A stretch of 64,000 nt of DNA from NCBI RefSeq assembly GCF_008711465.1, contig NZ_VXKQ01000016.1:1-64000 (forward strand), in the 5' to 3' direction. The position numbers were made by a program, and so were the translations under genes. Below the pieces are notes generated by a model. The model saw only the letters and a list, made by a program, of their open reading frames with translations, was not told the DNA's origin and did no database searches. The stretch comes from Francisella sp. SYW-9 (GTDB taxonomy: Bacteria; Pseudomonadota; Gammaproteobacteria; Francisellales; Francisellaceae). This document shows, piece by piece, positions 25,986 through 36,151 of the stretch. How positions within the stretch are numbered: the first letter of the stretch is position 1; every line of letters begins with the position of its first letter.

Positions 25986-26828
25986 ATGATTAAAGTTTCA
26001 TTCCAAGGTGAGCATGGAGCATATTCCGAGCAGGCTATAACTAATTTTCTAAATCAGCAAGGCGTAAAAAACTTCCAAACTATACCATGCCATTCTTTTG
26101 CAGATGCTATTGAACATACTATTGCAGGCAAATCAAATTTTGTGATGCTTCCTATAGAAAACTCTTTAGGAGGCTCAGTAGTTCCAGCATATGATGAGCT
26201 GATTAAAAGTAGTTTAAAGGTAAAAGCCGAAATAGTTTTAAAAATTAAACACTGTCTTATGGGATTGCCAGATACAGAAATCGCAGATGTAAAGAGTGTA
26301 ATTTCCCATCCTCAAGCACTATCTCAATGTACTAAAAGTTTAAAAAGATTAAAATTAATGCCAGAAGCATTTGTTGATACAGCAGGAGCAGCGAAGCATA
26401 TTTTTGAAACTAAGCAAAAAAATCATCTTGCTATAGCAGGGGAGCTTGCTGCTAAGACTTATGGATTAAGAATTTTCCAAAATCAGTTTGAGGATGAGCA
26501 TTTTAATTATACGCGTTTCTTTTTAATGGGCTATGACTCAATTACAGTTAACTCTGATAGTAATAAATATAAAACGACTCTTATATTTTCTGTTGAAGAA
26601 AAGCCAAATGCTTTAGTTAACACTCTAAATATCTTTGGAAAATATAATATTAATTTGACAAAAATAGAGTCACGGCCATCTAGAGACAGAGCTTGGGATT
26701 ATTTATTTTTTGTTGATTTTGAAGGCTCTGAAGATGATGAGCATATTCAAAAAACTTTATTAGAAGTTCTCAAGAAAAGTACTTTTCTTAAGGTTTTAGG
26801 CTCCTACCAAACATATAGTTTTGATTAA
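25986..26828 (+). CDS. pheA: Prephenate dehydratase
   Basis: This 280-residue monofunctional enzyme converts prephenate to phenylpyruvate in phenylalanine synthesis. The catalytic domain covers about residues 1-180 (VSFQGEHGAYSEQA, PIENSLGGSV, and VDTAGAAKHIFETK with the catalytic Thr). An ACT domain follows (ALVNTLNIFGKYNINLTKIE) with the ESRPSRDRAWDYLFFVD motif for Phe feedback. There is no fused chorismate mutase, unlike E. coli PheA. It is 2 bp before the YgjP-like gene. Confidence 0.95.
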   Translation: MIKVSFQGEHGAYSEQAITNFLNQQGVKNFQTIPCHSFADAIEHTIAGKSNFVMLPIENSLGGSVVPAYDELIKSSLKVKAEIVLKIKHCLMGLPDTEIADVKSVISHPQALSQCTKSLKRLKLMPEAFVDTAGAAKHIFETKQKNHLAIAGELAAKTYGLRIFQNQFEDEHFNYTRFFLMGYDSITVNSDSNKYKTTLIFSVEEKPNALVNTLNIFGKYNINLTKIESRPSRDRAWDYLFFVDFEGSEDDEHIQKTLLEVLKKSTFLKVLGSYQTYSFD

Positions 26829-26830
26829 TA

Positions 26831-27499
26831 ATGAACTATAAAGTTGATATAGTTTATAAAAATGTTAAAAATCTAAAGATTTCTTTAAATAAAGAGGGCC
26901 TAGTTACAGTAACTTCTCCAAAAGGTGTAACTAAAAAAGAAATTTTTGCACTGCTTGAATCAAAAAAATCATGGATAGAAAAACATAGTAAAAGATTATC
27001 AGCTAATAAGAAGTATGATTATACTCAATATCTATTAGAAGATGATTCTAATATTTATTTTTTAGGTCGAGAATATCTTGTGAAATCAATACCTTCAAAG
27101 CAGAATCTAATTTATGAGCATGAGGATCATTTTGAATTTTTACTAAATCCAAGTGTTATAGGTAACAGAGAGTTTAAGTTACAGTTATTAGAAGAGTTTT
27201 ATAGGGATCGAGCTGATATTATATTAAATAATCTTGTGGCAAAATTTTTGAAAATAACAAATCAAGAAATACAAAGAGTTACTATAAAAAAGACAAAAAC
27301 ACGTTGGGGTTCTTGTAATTATATTAAGAAAACTATTAATTTAAATTTTAACCTAATTTTAAGAGATATTGAAGCAATAGAGTATGTTGTTTTACATGAG
27401 ATTGCCCATTTGACACACCCAAATCATTCAAAAGAGTTTTATAATTATATAGAGAGCTATATGCCTGATTGGAAAATTAGAGAAAAAAGATTAAAATGA
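26831..27499 (+). CDS. YgjP-like metallopeptidase-domain protein
   Basis: The product has 222 residues. The zinc motif VVLHEIAHLTHPNHSKEFY near residue 185 shows HExxH with a third His a few residues on, and the upstream KKTKTRWGSCNYIKKTINLN segment is typical of the YgjP/DUF45 family. It has no signal peptide, so it acts in the cytosol. Peptidase activity is predicted from the fold but the target is unknown. It starts 2 bp after pheA and is likely cotranscribed. Confidence 0.82.
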   Translation: MNYKVDIVYKNVKNLKISLNKEGLVTVTSPKGVTKKEIFALLESKKSWIEKHSKRLSANKKYDYTQYLLEDDSNIYFLGREYLVKSIPSKQNLIYEHEDHFEFLLNPSVIGNREFKLQLLEEFYRDRADIILNNLVAKFLKITNQEIQRVTIKKTKTRWGSCNYIKKTINLNFNLILRDIEAIEYVVLHEIAHLTHPNHSKEFYNYIESYMPDWKIREKRLK

Positions 27500-27555
27500 G
27501 ATATAAATAGTTGTTTTGCAGTTTTCAAAAATTCATATCTTTTTGGGAGATTTTA

Positions 27556-28929
27556 ATGGAAAGTACTTTTGAACTTTTTTCTATAGGGGTTGGCCCGTCT
27601 TCGTCTCATACAATAGGACCAATGCGAGCTGGCTGTGACTTTGTTAATCTGTACAAAGATAAATTGCCTAGTACTACACAAATTAAAATTGATTTGTTTG
27701 GTTCATTAGCATTAACAGGTAAGGGTCATAAAACAGATTATGCAGCTGTCTTAGGTGTAATGGGTTTTTTACCAGAATCTGTAGATATTGAGTTAGCAAA
27801 AAAATTATATGATGATTGTATAACTCAGAAAAAACTAGATTTAAATCAAGAGTTTAGAATTGATTTTGATTATGATAAAGATTTAGTTTTTCATTATGAT
27901 GAGTTTTTACCAGAACATGCTAATGGAATGAGATTTTCTTTATTTAATGGAGAAACATTGCTTTGTGAAAAAGAATACTTTTCAATAGGTGGTGGTTTTA
28001 TCGTTGATAAAAAACAAATTAAGAAAGATGAGGTTCCTACAGAAGTACCATGTAATAAACCATATAAGTTTAGAAGTATGGCTGAATTAAGAGAGCTTTG
28101 TCAAAGAGATAATAAAACAATTGATGAAATAATGTTTGAGAATGAAAAGGTAGCTTATGGAGAACAAGATTCTCTTAAAAAGTTAGCTGAGATTTGGCAT
28201 GTAATGGATACATCAATTGAAAAAGGTTTAACTTGTGCTGAAACTACCTTACCAGGAGGGCTTAAAGTAAGAAAAAGAGCTCCTAGTATGATTAAAAAAT
28301 TAAAAGCTCAAAATTTAGAAAATACAGATTTTAATTATTTAAATGCTTTCGCTATTGCTGTCAATGAGCAAAACGCATGTGGTGAAAGGGTAGTAACAGC
28401 TCCAACAAATGGTGCTGCTGGTATAATTCCTGCTGTACTTAAATACTATTTACAAACTCATGAAATTATTAATCAAAGTGAGTTTGAGAAAGTCGTAAAT
28501 AAGTATCTTCTAGTTTGTGCTGCAATAGGTGTTTTGTATAAATCTGGTGCTTCAATATCAGCAGCAGAAGTTGGTTGCCAAGGAGAGGTTGGAGTTGCTT
28601 GTTCTATGGCTGCAGCAGGGTATTGTGCTTTACTTGGTGGTGATCTTGACTCTATAGAGTCAGCTGCTGAAATAGGAATGGAACATAATCTTGGTTTGAC
28701 TTGTGATCCCATAGGTGGTTTGGTGCAGATTCCATGTATTGAGCGTAATGCTATGGGAGCAGTTCAAGCTATAAATGCTGCTAAATTGGCACACTTAGAC
28801 AGCGGGGAAAAGCGTTTTGTAGGTTTGGATTACGTTATTAAAGTGATGTATGAGACAGGCTTAGATATGTGTAGTAAGTATAAAGAGACCTCTTTAGGTG
28901 GTCTGGCTACAAATGTCCCAGTGTGTTAA
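27556..28929 (+). CDS. sdaA: L-serine dehydratase (iron-sulfur type)
   Basis: This 457-residue enzyme deaminates L-serine to pyruvate using a [4Fe-4S] cluster. I start at the ATG at 27556 ([19 protein letters not shown]), preceded by GGGAG, and not at the longer frame from 27511. Catalytic features are SSSH at 15-18, the [15 protein letters not shown] segment and cluster cysteines in [10 protein letters not shown] and [14 protein letters not shown]. The last residue is C457. In the Legionella enzyme the C-terminal Cys inserts into the active site as the fourth cluster ligand, so a tail-in-mouth form is predicted here. The sufS-sufT cluster genes follow. Confidence 0.95.
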   Translation: MESTFELFSIGVGPSSSHTIGPMRAGCDFVNLYKDKLPSTTQIKIDLFGSLALTGKGHKTDYAAVLGVMGFLPESVDIELAKKLYDDCITQKKLDLNQEFRIDFDYDKDLVFHYDEFLPEHANGMRFSLFNGETLLCEKEYFSIGGGFIVDKKQIKKDEVPTEVPCNKPYKFRSMAELRELCQRDNKTIDEIMFENEKVAYGEQDSLKKLAEIWHVMDTSIEKGLTCAETTLPGGLKVRKRAPSMIKKLKAQNLENTDFNYLNAFAIAVNEQNACGERVVTAPTNGAAGIIPAVLKYYLQTHEIINQSEFEKVVNKYLLVCAAIGVLYKSGASISAAEVGCQGEVGVACSMAAAGYCALLGGDLDSIESAAEIGMEHNLGLTCDPIGGLVQIPCIERNAMGAVQAINAAKLAHLDSGEKRFVGLDYVIKVMYETGLDMCSKYKETSLGGLATNVPVC

Positions 28930-28985
28930 TAATTAATTTTAAATCCTAGCTTTTATCTTAAGTAAAAATTTATTCCACTAGTAAT

Positions 28986-29006
28986 ATTATACTATTTTAG
29001 TATAAT
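28986..29006 (+). promoter_or_regulatory. Palindromic operator-like site over the sufS promoter
   Basis: ATTATACTA (28986-28994) and TAGTATAAT (28998-29006) form a perfect 9-3-9 palindrome ending 35 bp before sufS. The right arm contains TATAAT (29001-29006), a good -10. The core ACTATTTTAGT fits the centre of the IscR type-1 site (ACT-R-WWW-Y-AGT), although the outer bases do not fit. This suggests an Rrf2/IscR-like regulator of the iron-sulfur operon. The site is A+T-rich, so chance is not excluded. Confidence 0.5.
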
Positions 29007-29041
29007 TTAGATGATTTATTATTAAATAGGCAATCTAAAGT

Positions 29042-30265
29042 ATGTATGATGTAAAAAAAGTTAGAAGTGATTTTCCATTTCTTAAGCAAACTATTAATGG
29101 AAAGCCAGTTGTTTTTTTTGATACTGGAGCATCAGCACAAAAACCTCAAGCTGTTATAGATGCTGTTGCTGAAGCTTATAAATTTAATTATGCAAATGTT
29201 CATAGAGGTGTGTATTCGCTTAGCCAAGAAGCTAGTGATAAATATGAAAATGTACGCTTAAAAGTGCAACATTTTATCAATGCTAAATCATCAGAAGAGG
29301 TTGTTATAACCAAAGGTACAACAGAAGCAATTAATCTTTTAGCAAGCTCTATTGGTAAATCTATGGTCTCTGCAGGAGATGAAATTGTAGTAACAGAAAT
29401 GGAGCACCATGCTAATTTTGTACCGTGGCAAATGTTATGTGAAGATCATGGTTTGACTTTTAAAGTAGCTAGAGTTAAAGATAACGGTGAGCTTGATATA
29501 GAAAACCTACTATCTTTAATAACAGATAGAACAAAAGTTTTAGCAATAACTTTGTGTTCAAATGTTCTAGGAACGATTAATCCAGTCAAAGAAATTATTA
29601 CAAAAGTTAAAAAAATAAATCTAAGTATATTAACTATTGTTGATGGTGCGCAAGCAGTTATTCATTCGAAGGTCGATGTGCAAGATTTGAATTGTGATTT
29701 TTTTGTTTTTTCAAGTCATAAATTGTATGGACCAACTGGAGTTGGAGTTTTATATGGTAAATATGATTTACTAAAAAAACTACCACCTTATAATTATGGT
29801 GGTGATATGGTTGATGATGTAACAATTGATAAAACAACATTTGCATTACCTCCATATAAATTTGAAGCAGGAACTCCAGATATCGTTGGAACTATAGGAT
29901 TTGGTCAAGCTATAGATTATGTTAACTCAGTAGGTATAAATAATATTGCTAGTTATGAGCAAGATCTTTTAAAGTATGCAACTGAACAGTTAAAGAATAT
30001 AGATGGACTAAGAATAATTGGTGAAGCTCAGCATAAAGCAGGAGTTATTACATTTGTCGTAGATGGATGTAATGCTGGAGACATTGGCGAGCTTTTAGCA
30101 ATTAAAGGTATGTGTGTGCGAACTGGGAAACATTGTGCTCATCCTCTGCTTTATAGAATGGGTGTGACGGCAACAGTGCGTATGTCTTTTGGGATGTATA
30201 ATACTTTTGAAGAAGTAGACTTATTTATTAAAGCATTGAAAAAAGTAATATCTCAATTAAAATAA
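29042..30265 (+). CDS. sufS: Cysteine desulfurase SufS
   Basis: This 407-residue PLP enzyme takes sulfur from cysteine for iron-sulfur cluster assembly. Group II markers are the start VRSDFPFLKQTINGKPVVFF, the PLP lysine in FSSHKLYGPTGVG near residue 225, and the persulfide Cys in RTGKHCAHPLL near 363. It heads a tight run with an A-type carrier, SufT, coaD and a ferredoxin. The scaffold genes sufB, sufC and sufD are not adjacent; upstream is sdaA. Confidence 0.95.
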   Translation: MYDVKKVRSDFPFLKQTINGKPVVFFDTGASAQKPQAVIDAVAEAYKFNYANVHRGVYSLSQEASDKYENVRLKVQHFINAKSSEEVVITKGTTEAINLLASSIGKSMVSAGDEIVVTEMEHHANFVPWQMLCEDHGLTFKVARVKDNGELDIENLLSLITDRTKVLAITLCSNVLGTINPVKEIITKVKKINLSILTIVDGAQAVIHSKVDVQDLNCDFFVFSSHKLYGPTGVGVLYGKYDLLKKLPPYNYGGDMVDDVTIDKTTFALPPYKFEAGTPDIVGTIGFGQAIDYVNSVGINNIASYEQDLLKYATEQLKNIDGLRIIGEAQHKAGVITFVVDGCNAGDIGELLAIKGMCVRTGKHCAHPLLYRMGVTATVRMSFGMYNTFEEVDLFIKALKKVISQLK

Positions 30266-30293
30266 ACAATAATAATTTTAGAGGATTAAGTTT

Positions 30294-30647
30294 ATGGTTG
30301 AAGTTTTTGATCCTAATAGTAATATTTTAGAAGTTACTCAAGCTGCAGCTAAGCATTTTGAAAAGCATTTAGCTAAAGATTCTTCAAATATAGGTATATA
30401 TGTAGGTACAAAAATTATGGGCTGTTCGGGCTTAGCATACGATATTGATTTTGTAGCAAAGCAACCTGATAATACAACAGAAGTTGATCAGCATGGTTTG
30501 AAATTTTTTGTATCTAATAAATCTATGGACTTTTTAAATGGTTTAAAGATTGATTATGTTAAGCATGATTTTGGTTTATATAAATTAGAATATACAAATC
30601 CAAACGAATCAGCGCGCTGTGGATGTGGTGAGAGTTTTACAGTTTAG
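30294..30647 (+). CDS. A-type iron-sulfur carrier (SufA/IscA/HesB family)
   Basis: This 117-residue protein carries or transfers [Fe-S] clusters. The three ligand cysteines are C44 (MGCSGLAY) and C109/C111 (RCGCGESF). An N-terminal extension of about 10 residues precedes the core. It lies 28 bp after sufS and 11 bp before sufT, so SufA is the likely identity, but IscA-like and ErpA-like proteins share these motifs. Confidence 0.9.
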   Translation: MVEVFDPNSNILEVTQAAAKHFEKHLAKDSSNIGIYVGTKIMGCSGLAYDIDFVAKQPDNTTEVDQHGLKFFVSNKSMDFLNGLKIDYVKHDFGLYKLEYTNPNESARCGCGESFTV

Positions 30648-30658
30648 GGAATATTTAA

Positions 30659-31210
30659 ATGAAAACAACAGATGTAACTATAATTAGAAGGCAAGTTAAA
30701 GCAATCGCTGTGCCTTTTGGGAATGAAATTGAGCTTATGCCAGGCCAAGAGGCATTAGTGACTCAAGATAAAGGTGGTAGCTTCACACTAAATGTAAATG
30801 GTAATTTACTTCATCTAGATGGCAAAGATGCCGATGCTATAGGTAAACAAGTAGTTAAATATCCTGTTGAAGGATATAATATCAAGCCAGGAGATCCTAT
30901 AAATATGGATGCAATCTGGGATCAGATGAAAACAGTTTATGACCCAGAGATACCTGTAAATATTGTTGATCTTGGTTTGATTTATAATGTTGTTACAAGA
31001 AAGCTAGAGAATGGTAATTTTCATGTTATTATTGATATGACTCTTACAGCGCCAGGCTGTGGTATGGGTCCAGTTCTTATGACAGATGTTGAAAGACGTG
31101 TTGCAATGTTACCTAATGTTGATAAGGTTGATGTGGTTATGGTTTTTGATCCGCCGTGGAATTCAGAGCTAATGACTGAAGAAGCAAAACTAGAACTAGG
31201 ATTGTTTTAA
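30659..31210 (+). CDS. sufT: Iron-sulfur maturation protein SufT
   Basis: The product has 183 residues. The C-terminal MIP18/DUF59 domain shows MKTVYDPEIPVNIVDLGLIY, and then MTLTAPGCGMGPVL with the conserved Cys and the VVMVFDPPWNSELM end. The N-terminal part (IRRQVKAIAVPFGNEIELMP) is the SufT-type extension. SufT helps maturation of iron-sulfur proteins when demand is high. It is embedded in the sufS unit, 11 bp after the carrier gene. Confidence 0.9.
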   Translation: MKTTDVTIIRRQVKAIAVPFGNEIELMPGQEALVTQDKGGSFTLNVNGNLLHLDGKDADAIGKQVVKYPVEGYNIKPGDPINMDAIWDQMKTVYDPEIPVNIVDLGLIYNVVTRKLENGNFHVIIDMTLTAPGCGMGPVLMTDVERRVAMLPNVDKVDVVMVFDPPWNSELMTEEAKLELGLF

Positions 31211-31218
31211 ATTATATT

Positions 31219-31710
31219 ATGAATAAGATAGCTATTTATCCTGGAACTTTTGATCCTATAACAAATGGTCATATTGATCTAGTTGATAGAGCTTTAAATG
31301 TGTTTGATGAAATAGTTGTAGCAGTCTCAACAGCTTATGGTAAAAATACTCTTTTTGATTTAGAACATAGAGAGCAAATGATCAAAGAAGTTTTTAATGA
31401 TAATAAAAGAGTTAAAGTGGTTAGTTTTGAGGGGTTGCTAGTAGATACAGCAGTCAAACATAATGCCTGTGCTATTGTTAGAGGGTTAAGAGCAGTTTCA
31501 GATTTTGACTATGAATATCAGATGTCGAGTATGAACTATAAACTAAATAGTGATATTCAAACAATATTTTTTACGCCAAGTGAAAAATTCTCATGTATAT
31601 CTTCAACTTTAGTTAGAGCGGTTGCGGTTCATAACTACACGCGTGTTGATGAATTTGTTCCTGAGTGTGTATTTCGAGAAATAGAAGCAAAATATAGTAA
31701 TAAAGGGTAA
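31219..31710 (+). CDS. coaD: Phosphopantetheine adenylyltransferase
   Basis: This 163-residue enzyme makes dephospho-CoA from 4'-phosphopantetheine and ATP. The nucleotidyl-transferase motif is YPGTFDPITNGHIDLVDRA, with the TxGH signature; the SSTLVR motif near 133 and VRGLRAVSDFDYEYQM are also typical. It is 8 bp after sufT and 3 bp before the ferredoxin gene. coaD next to a YfhL-type ferredoxin is a common arrangement in gammaproteobacteria. Confidence 0.96.
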   Translation: MNKIAIYPGTFDPITNGHIDLVDRALNVFDEIVVAVSTAYGKNTLFDLEHREQMIKEVFNDNKRVKVVSFEGLLVDTAVKHNACAIVRGLRAVSDFDYEYQMSSMNYKLNSDIQTIFFTPSEKFSCISSTLVRAVAVHNYTRVDEFVPECVFREIEAKYSNKG

Positions 31711-31959
<249 letters not shown>

Positions 31960-31977
31960 ATTTGCTTTAAAAAAAGC

Positions 31978-32005
31978 TTGAAAAAACTCCCTAATAATGT
32001 AATAT
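31978..32005 (+). promoter_or_regulatory. Sigma-70 promoter of fopA
   Basis: TTGAAA at 31978-31983 and TAATAT at 32000-32005 are 16 bp apart, about 60 bp before the fopA ATG. A strong AAGGAG ribosome binding site (32053-32058) follows, as expected for an abundant outer membrane protein. Confidence 0.6.
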
Positions 32006-32064
32006 ACAGAAGTCGTGTATTTCAATTATAAAATATTAAAACAAGTTTAAGAAAGGAGTTTTTG

Positions 32065-33255
32065 ATGAAACTAAGAAATATCGTTATGGCTACATCTGTG
32101 CTATTAGGCACAGCTACAATGTCTTTTGCAGCTAGTTCTAATAATACAAGTACGTCAGCTAATACTGATAAGTCAGTAGCTACTTCAACTACTGCTGATA
32201 GTGGATTTGAATCAAACACTTTCATCAAGCCTTTTGCTAACACTTACAGCTCTTTAACAAATGAAAATAATACATGGGGACCACAAGATAGAACAGGTCA
32301 ATGGTATTTAGGTGTTGGAGCTAGTGGTCTTGCAGGAACTCCAAATTCACCTTCAGGCGCAGCTGCTAACTTTACTCTTGGTTACAATATAAATAAATAT
32401 CTAGGAGTTCAATATTTCCAGTTAGTAGGTAGAGATTTTGCTGGATTAGGAGAAGGTGTTGTTAACTTTAGTAATAGTACTATGTTTACTCCATATGCTG
32501 TTGGTGGTGCTGGTTGGGCTAATTTAGCTGGTCAAGCAACTGGTGCATGGGATGCTGGTGGAGGTCTTAAGTTTGAACTTTCTAGAGATGTTCAAGCAAG
32601 TGTTGATTATAGATATATCCAAACAATGGCTCCTAATACTTCTGGTGAGAACGGTAGAGCTGGGACTAACGTAGTAGGCGCAGGTTTAACATGGTTCTTT
32701 GGCGGTAAAGCTAACTCTAATAATGATACTGCTAATATCCAAGATAATGGTGCTAAAACAGCTGCACAAACTACAGCTGCAGTACCTACAATAGATGAGT
32801 CTAAATATGTGCTTCCAGAAGGAATTAAACAATGTGAAGGTAACTTCAATTTAACTAAAGATGGAGTTGCATGTTACACTGTAAATGGTAGTAATGTTAC
32901 TGTTTATCTTGATACAAAATTTGCTTATGATAGCGCTGCTCTTAATTCAAGAGGTAAAGAGGCGATATCATCTTTTGTTAAGTATATGAAAGATAAGAAT
33001 ATTGCTTCTGTAACTATTAAAGGATACGCATCTCAAGGTCAAACAGGACAGGAGTTTGCATTATATAATAAAAAACTTTCTAAGCAAAGAGCAGAAGCTG
33101 TTTCTAGCTATATGGAAGAGTTAGGTTTAGATAGTAGTAAAATAATGACTAAAGGTTTTGGGTATACTTATACTATTCCTGGTATAAGCAAATCTGATGC
33201 TCGTAATCAACGTGTTGAAGCTAGTGTTTCAGCTCCTTTAAAACAAAACAAATAA
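32065..33255 (+). CDS. fopA: Outer membrane protein FopA (OmpA family)
   Basis: This 396-residue protein closely resembles the major Francisella outer membrane antigen FopA. It has a signal peptide (MKLRNIVMATSVLLGTATMS, cut near SFA-A), an eight-stranded barrel region with GPQDRTGQWYLGV and YNINKYLGVQY, a Thr/Ala-rich linker near 230-250 and a C-terminal OmpA peptidoglycan-binding domain (VYLDTKFAYDSAALNSRGKE, KGYASQGQTG, KQRAEAVSSYM, DARNQRVE). The ATG at 32065 is chosen over TTG at 32062 from the AAGGAG spacing. It differs from the F. tularensis protein as I recall it, which supports a different species. Confidence 0.96.
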   Translation: MKLRNIVMATSVLLGTATMSFAASSNNTSTSANTDKSVATSTTADSGFESNTFIKPFANTYSSLTNENNTWGPQDRTGQWYLGVGASGLAGTPNSPSGAAANFTLGYNINKYLGVQYFQLVGRDFAGLGEGVVNFSNSTMFTPYAVGGAGWANLAGQATGAWDAGGGLKFELSRDVQASVDYRYIQTMAPNTSGENGRAGTNVVGAGLTWFFGGKANSNNDTANIQDNGAKTAAQTTAAVPTIDESKYVLPEGIKQCEGNFNLTKDGVACYTVNGSNVTVYLDTKFAYDSAALNSRGKEAISSFVKYMKDKNIASVTIKGYASQGQTGQEFALYNKKLSKQRAEAVSSYMEELGLDSSKIMTKGFGYTYTIPGISKSDARNQRVEASVSAPLKQNK

Positions 33256-33371
33256 TTTTAACAACTTTCTTTTCTAATACTTCATTTCTATTATAATACT
33301 TTATTTAGTTGATATTTATTTTATTCATTCTTATCTAATGTGAAACTATGTAAAAAAATATGAGCTTGTTA

Positions 33372-33377
33372 TATAAT
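33372..33377 (+). promoter_or_regulatory. Possible -10 element of asnS
   Basis: TATAAT at 33372-33377 lies 33 bp before the asnS ATG. The -35 region at the right distance (TGTAAA) is weak, so this is a tentative promoter. Confidence 0.35.
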
Positions 33378-33410
33378 TTGTCCACTTATAAATAATTTAC
33401 TTAAAATTAA

Positions 33411-34814
33411 ATGTCACAATACTATTCTAATAAAGAGTTATTTAATTCGCCTAATTTGATTGGACAAATTGTAACTGTAAAAGGTTGGGTTCGTAGTCGT
33501 AGAGATTCAAAGGCTGGATTTTCTTTTGTAGCTGTTCATGATGGTTCTTGTTTTGATCCTATCCAAGCAATTGTGCCAAATTCAGTTGATAATTACTCTG
33601 AAGAGGTTTTAAAATTAACAAAAGATTGTTCAGTTGCAATTACAGGTGAGTTAATTGCATCACAAGGTAAGGGACAAAGTGTTGAGATTCAAGCTCAAAA
33701 AGTAGAGGTTTATGGCTGGGTAGATAGTCCAGAAACATATCCAGTGTCTCCAAAACGTCATACAATGGAGCATTTACGTGAAGTAGCTCATCTTCGAACA
33801 AGAACAAATATTATAGGTGCAGTAGCTAGAGTTAGAAATCAATTAGCTAATGCTATTCATAATTTCTTATGTGATAAAGGTTTTCTTTGGGTAAATACAC
33901 CTATTTTAACTTCTAATGACTGTGAAGGGGCTGGTGAACTTTTTAGAGTATCAACTCTTGATAGCCTAAATCCTCCTTTAGATGAACAGGGTAAAGTAGA
34001 CTTTAAGGAAGATTTCTTTGGTAGAGAAACATTCTTAACAGTGTCAGGGCAGTTAAACGTTGAGAGTTATTGTTGCTCTTTATCAAAAGTTTATACTTTT
34101 GGTCCTACATTTAGAGCTGAAAACTCAAATACTAGTAGACATTTAGCAGAGTTTTGGATGATTGAGCCTGAAATAGCTTTTGCAGATCTTAATGATGATG
34201 CTAATTTAGCTGAAGAAATGCTCAAATCAGTTATTCAAAAAGTAATGAGTAATTGTAAAGATGATTTAAACTTCTTTAATCAATTTGTACAAAAAGGATT
34301 ATTAGACAAGTTAAAAAATGTTACAGAGAAAGGATTCGTTAGAGTTGAGTATACAGACGCTATAGAAATCTTAAAGCAATCTGGTCAAAAATTTGAGTAT
34401 CCAGTAGAGTGGGGTGTTGATTTGCAATCTGAACATGAAAGATTCTTATGTGAAAAACATTTTAATGCTCCTGTTGTGATTATCAACTATCCAAAAGATA
34501 TTAAAGCTTTTTATATGCGTTTAAATGATGATGGAAAGACAGTTGCTGCTATGGATGTTCTTGTTCCAGGTATTGGTGAGATTATTGGTGGAAGCCAGCG
34601 TGAAGAGCGCTTAGAAGTTTTAGATAAACGTATCGAAGAAATGAATATCGATGCTAGTACCTTAGGTTGGTATCGTGATTTACGTCGTTATGGTACTATC
34701 CCTCATAGTGGTTTTGGTTTAGGTTTTGAGAGGCTTTTAGGATATATAACTGGTGTACCAAATATTCGTGAACTTATTCCTTTTCCTCGTACTCCTGGTA
34801 ATGCAAAGTTCTAA
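33411..34814 (+). CDS. asnS: Asparaginyl-tRNA synthetase
   Basis: This 467-residue class IIb synthetase charges tRNA-Asn. The N-terminal OB-fold includes [20 protein letters not shown]. Motif 2 is [21 protein letters not shown] (spanning about 240-260) and motif 3 is [15 protein letters not shown] near 440. The [12 protein letters not shown] segment is asparagine-type; aspartyl enzymes differ here. The length is normal. It is monocistronic between fopA and pilC. Confidence 0.97.
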   Translation: MSQYYSNKELFNSPNLIGQIVTVKGWVRSRRDSKAGFSFVAVHDGSCFDPIQAIVPNSVDNYSEEVLKLTKDCSVAITGELIASQGKGQSVEIQAQKVEVYGWVDSPETYPVSPKRHTMEHLREVAHLRTRTNIIGAVARVRNQLANAIHNFLCDKGFLWVNTPILTSNDCEGAGELFRVSTLDSLNPPLDEQGKVDFKEDFFGRETFLTVSGQLNVESYCCSLSKVYTFGPTFRAENSNTSRHLAEFWMIEPEIAFADLNDDANLAEEMLKSVIQKVMSNCKDDLNFFNQFVQKGLLDKLKNVTEKGFVRVEYTDAIEILKQSGQKFEYPVEWGVDLQSEHERFLCEKHFNAPVVIINYPKDIKAFYMRLNDDGKTVAAMDVLVPGIGEIIGGSQREERLEVLDKRIEEMNIDASTLGWYRDLRRYGTIPHSGFGLGFERLLGYITGVPNIRELIPFPRTPGNAKF

Positions 34815-34908
34815 AAAACTTCTCAAGTAATTTATATAGTTTTCTTTAAGAGTATATTTCATTATAAAAAGTTCTAGGGTTGATTTAGATAAAAAGTAAG
34901 TTGAAAAT

Positions 34909-36138
34909 CTAGATAGCGTCACCCATTTGGAACATAGGCATATACATACTTACAACTAAGAAGCCTACTACACCACCAAGAACAATCATAATTATTGGTT
35001 CTAACATTGAGCTTAAGCTTCCTACAAGAGTATCAACTTCTTCTTGATATACTCTATTTAAGTTTCCAAGCATTGTTTCTAATGCACCAGATTCTTCACC
35101 AACGGCTACCATTTGTTCTACTAGAAATGGGAAATTTCCAGTTTCTACGATTGCTTCTTTAAATGAAGCACCTTCACTAATACTTTTTTTAATATCAATA
35201 GCAGCTTGATCGTATTTTGCATTACCTGTTGCTAGAGCTACCATGTCTAGAGCTCTTGTTAAGCTCATACCAGATTGTACAGTAATCTCTAATGTACTAG
35301 CAAATCTAGCTAATGCAGATTTATAGATTACCTCACCTATGATTGGTATTTTAAGCATAAAATGATCTTGAGCAATTTGTATTTTAGGATATTTAAATTT
35401 TAAAGACTTAAATACTGTTACTACAATAAATATAAATAAAATAATTTTCCACCAAGACTCTTGCATGAAATTAGATGCATTTACGGTAAGTTGAGTAATT
35501 GCTGGAAGAGGCTTGCCAGAGTTGATAAACATTGCTGAGAAAGCAGGTACAGCAAAAGTTAACAAGATACCTGTTACGCCAGCAGCAATTATACAAACTA
35601 TAATAGGGTAAGAAAGGGCTTTTTTTACTTTTTTCTTTATACTTTGTAAAGCCTCTCTTTGTTCAGCAATCTTATTAAGCATTAGATCTAAGTTTCCTGA
35701 CTCCTCACCTGCTGTTACTAGGCCTATATATAACTTATCAAAAATTTTTGGAAAATGTGATAGAGCTTTTGAAAGAGACTCACCACCTTCGATAGCTTGC
35801 TTTAACTGTAATGCTAAAACTTTTAGTTTAGTGTGTTTTTTAACTCCCATTATAAAAACTTCAAATGACTTAATTATTGGTATACCTGCTTTTGTCATAG
35901 TCGCAAGCTGTCTGGTCATATCTGTAATATCTTGATAAGAAATCTTTTTAGGTAAAAGATCTTTAGGCATTTTTTTTACTTTTATATTAGAGTAACCTTT
36001 TTGCCTAAGCTGTATTTCAGCTTTTTCTTTTGTATCAGCATCTATTTCTCCTTTAGTAGCTTTACCATTTTTAAGTTTAGCTTTATACTTCCAGGATATT
36101 ATAGTGATTGTTTCTTTATTTTTTTTTCCAAATAGCAT
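34909..36138 (-). CDS. pilC: Type IV pilus inner membrane platform protein PilC
   Basis: This 409-residue inner membrane protein belongs to the GspF/PilC family. It has two T2SSF domains in tandem, each a cytoplasmic helical bundle (ITDMTRQLATMTKAGIPI near 70 and ALARFASTLEITVQSGMSLT near 270), with three membrane segments. It anchors the pilus assembly machine. It follows pilB by 13 bp. Confidence 0.95.
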   Translation of the reverse strand: MLFGKKNKETITIISWKYKAKLKNGKATKGEIDADTKEKAEIQLRQKGYSNIKVKKMPKDLLPKKISYQDITDMTRQLATMTKAGIPIIKSFEVFIMGVKKHTKLKVLALQLKQAIEGGESLSKALSHFPKIFDKLYIGLVTAGEESGNLDLMLNKIAEQREALQSIKKKVKKALSYPIIVCIIAAGVTGILLTFAVPAFSAMFINSGKPLPAITQLTVNASNFMQESWWKIILFIFIVVTVFKSLKFKYPKIQIAQDHFMLKIPIIGEVIYKSALARFASTLEITVQSGMSLTRALDMVALATGNAKYDQAAIDIKKSISEGASFKEAIVETGNFPFLVEQMVAVGEESGALETMLGNLNRVYQEEVDTLVGSLSSMLEPIIMIVLGGVVGFLVVSMYMPMFQMGDAI

Positions 36139-36151
36139 AATAATATTTCCT

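Noticed and set aside
31964-31977. GCTTT/AAAGC hairpin after the ferredoxin gene as a terminator
   Set aside because: The stem is only five base pairs and no T-run follows; it also lies directly before the fopA -35 element.
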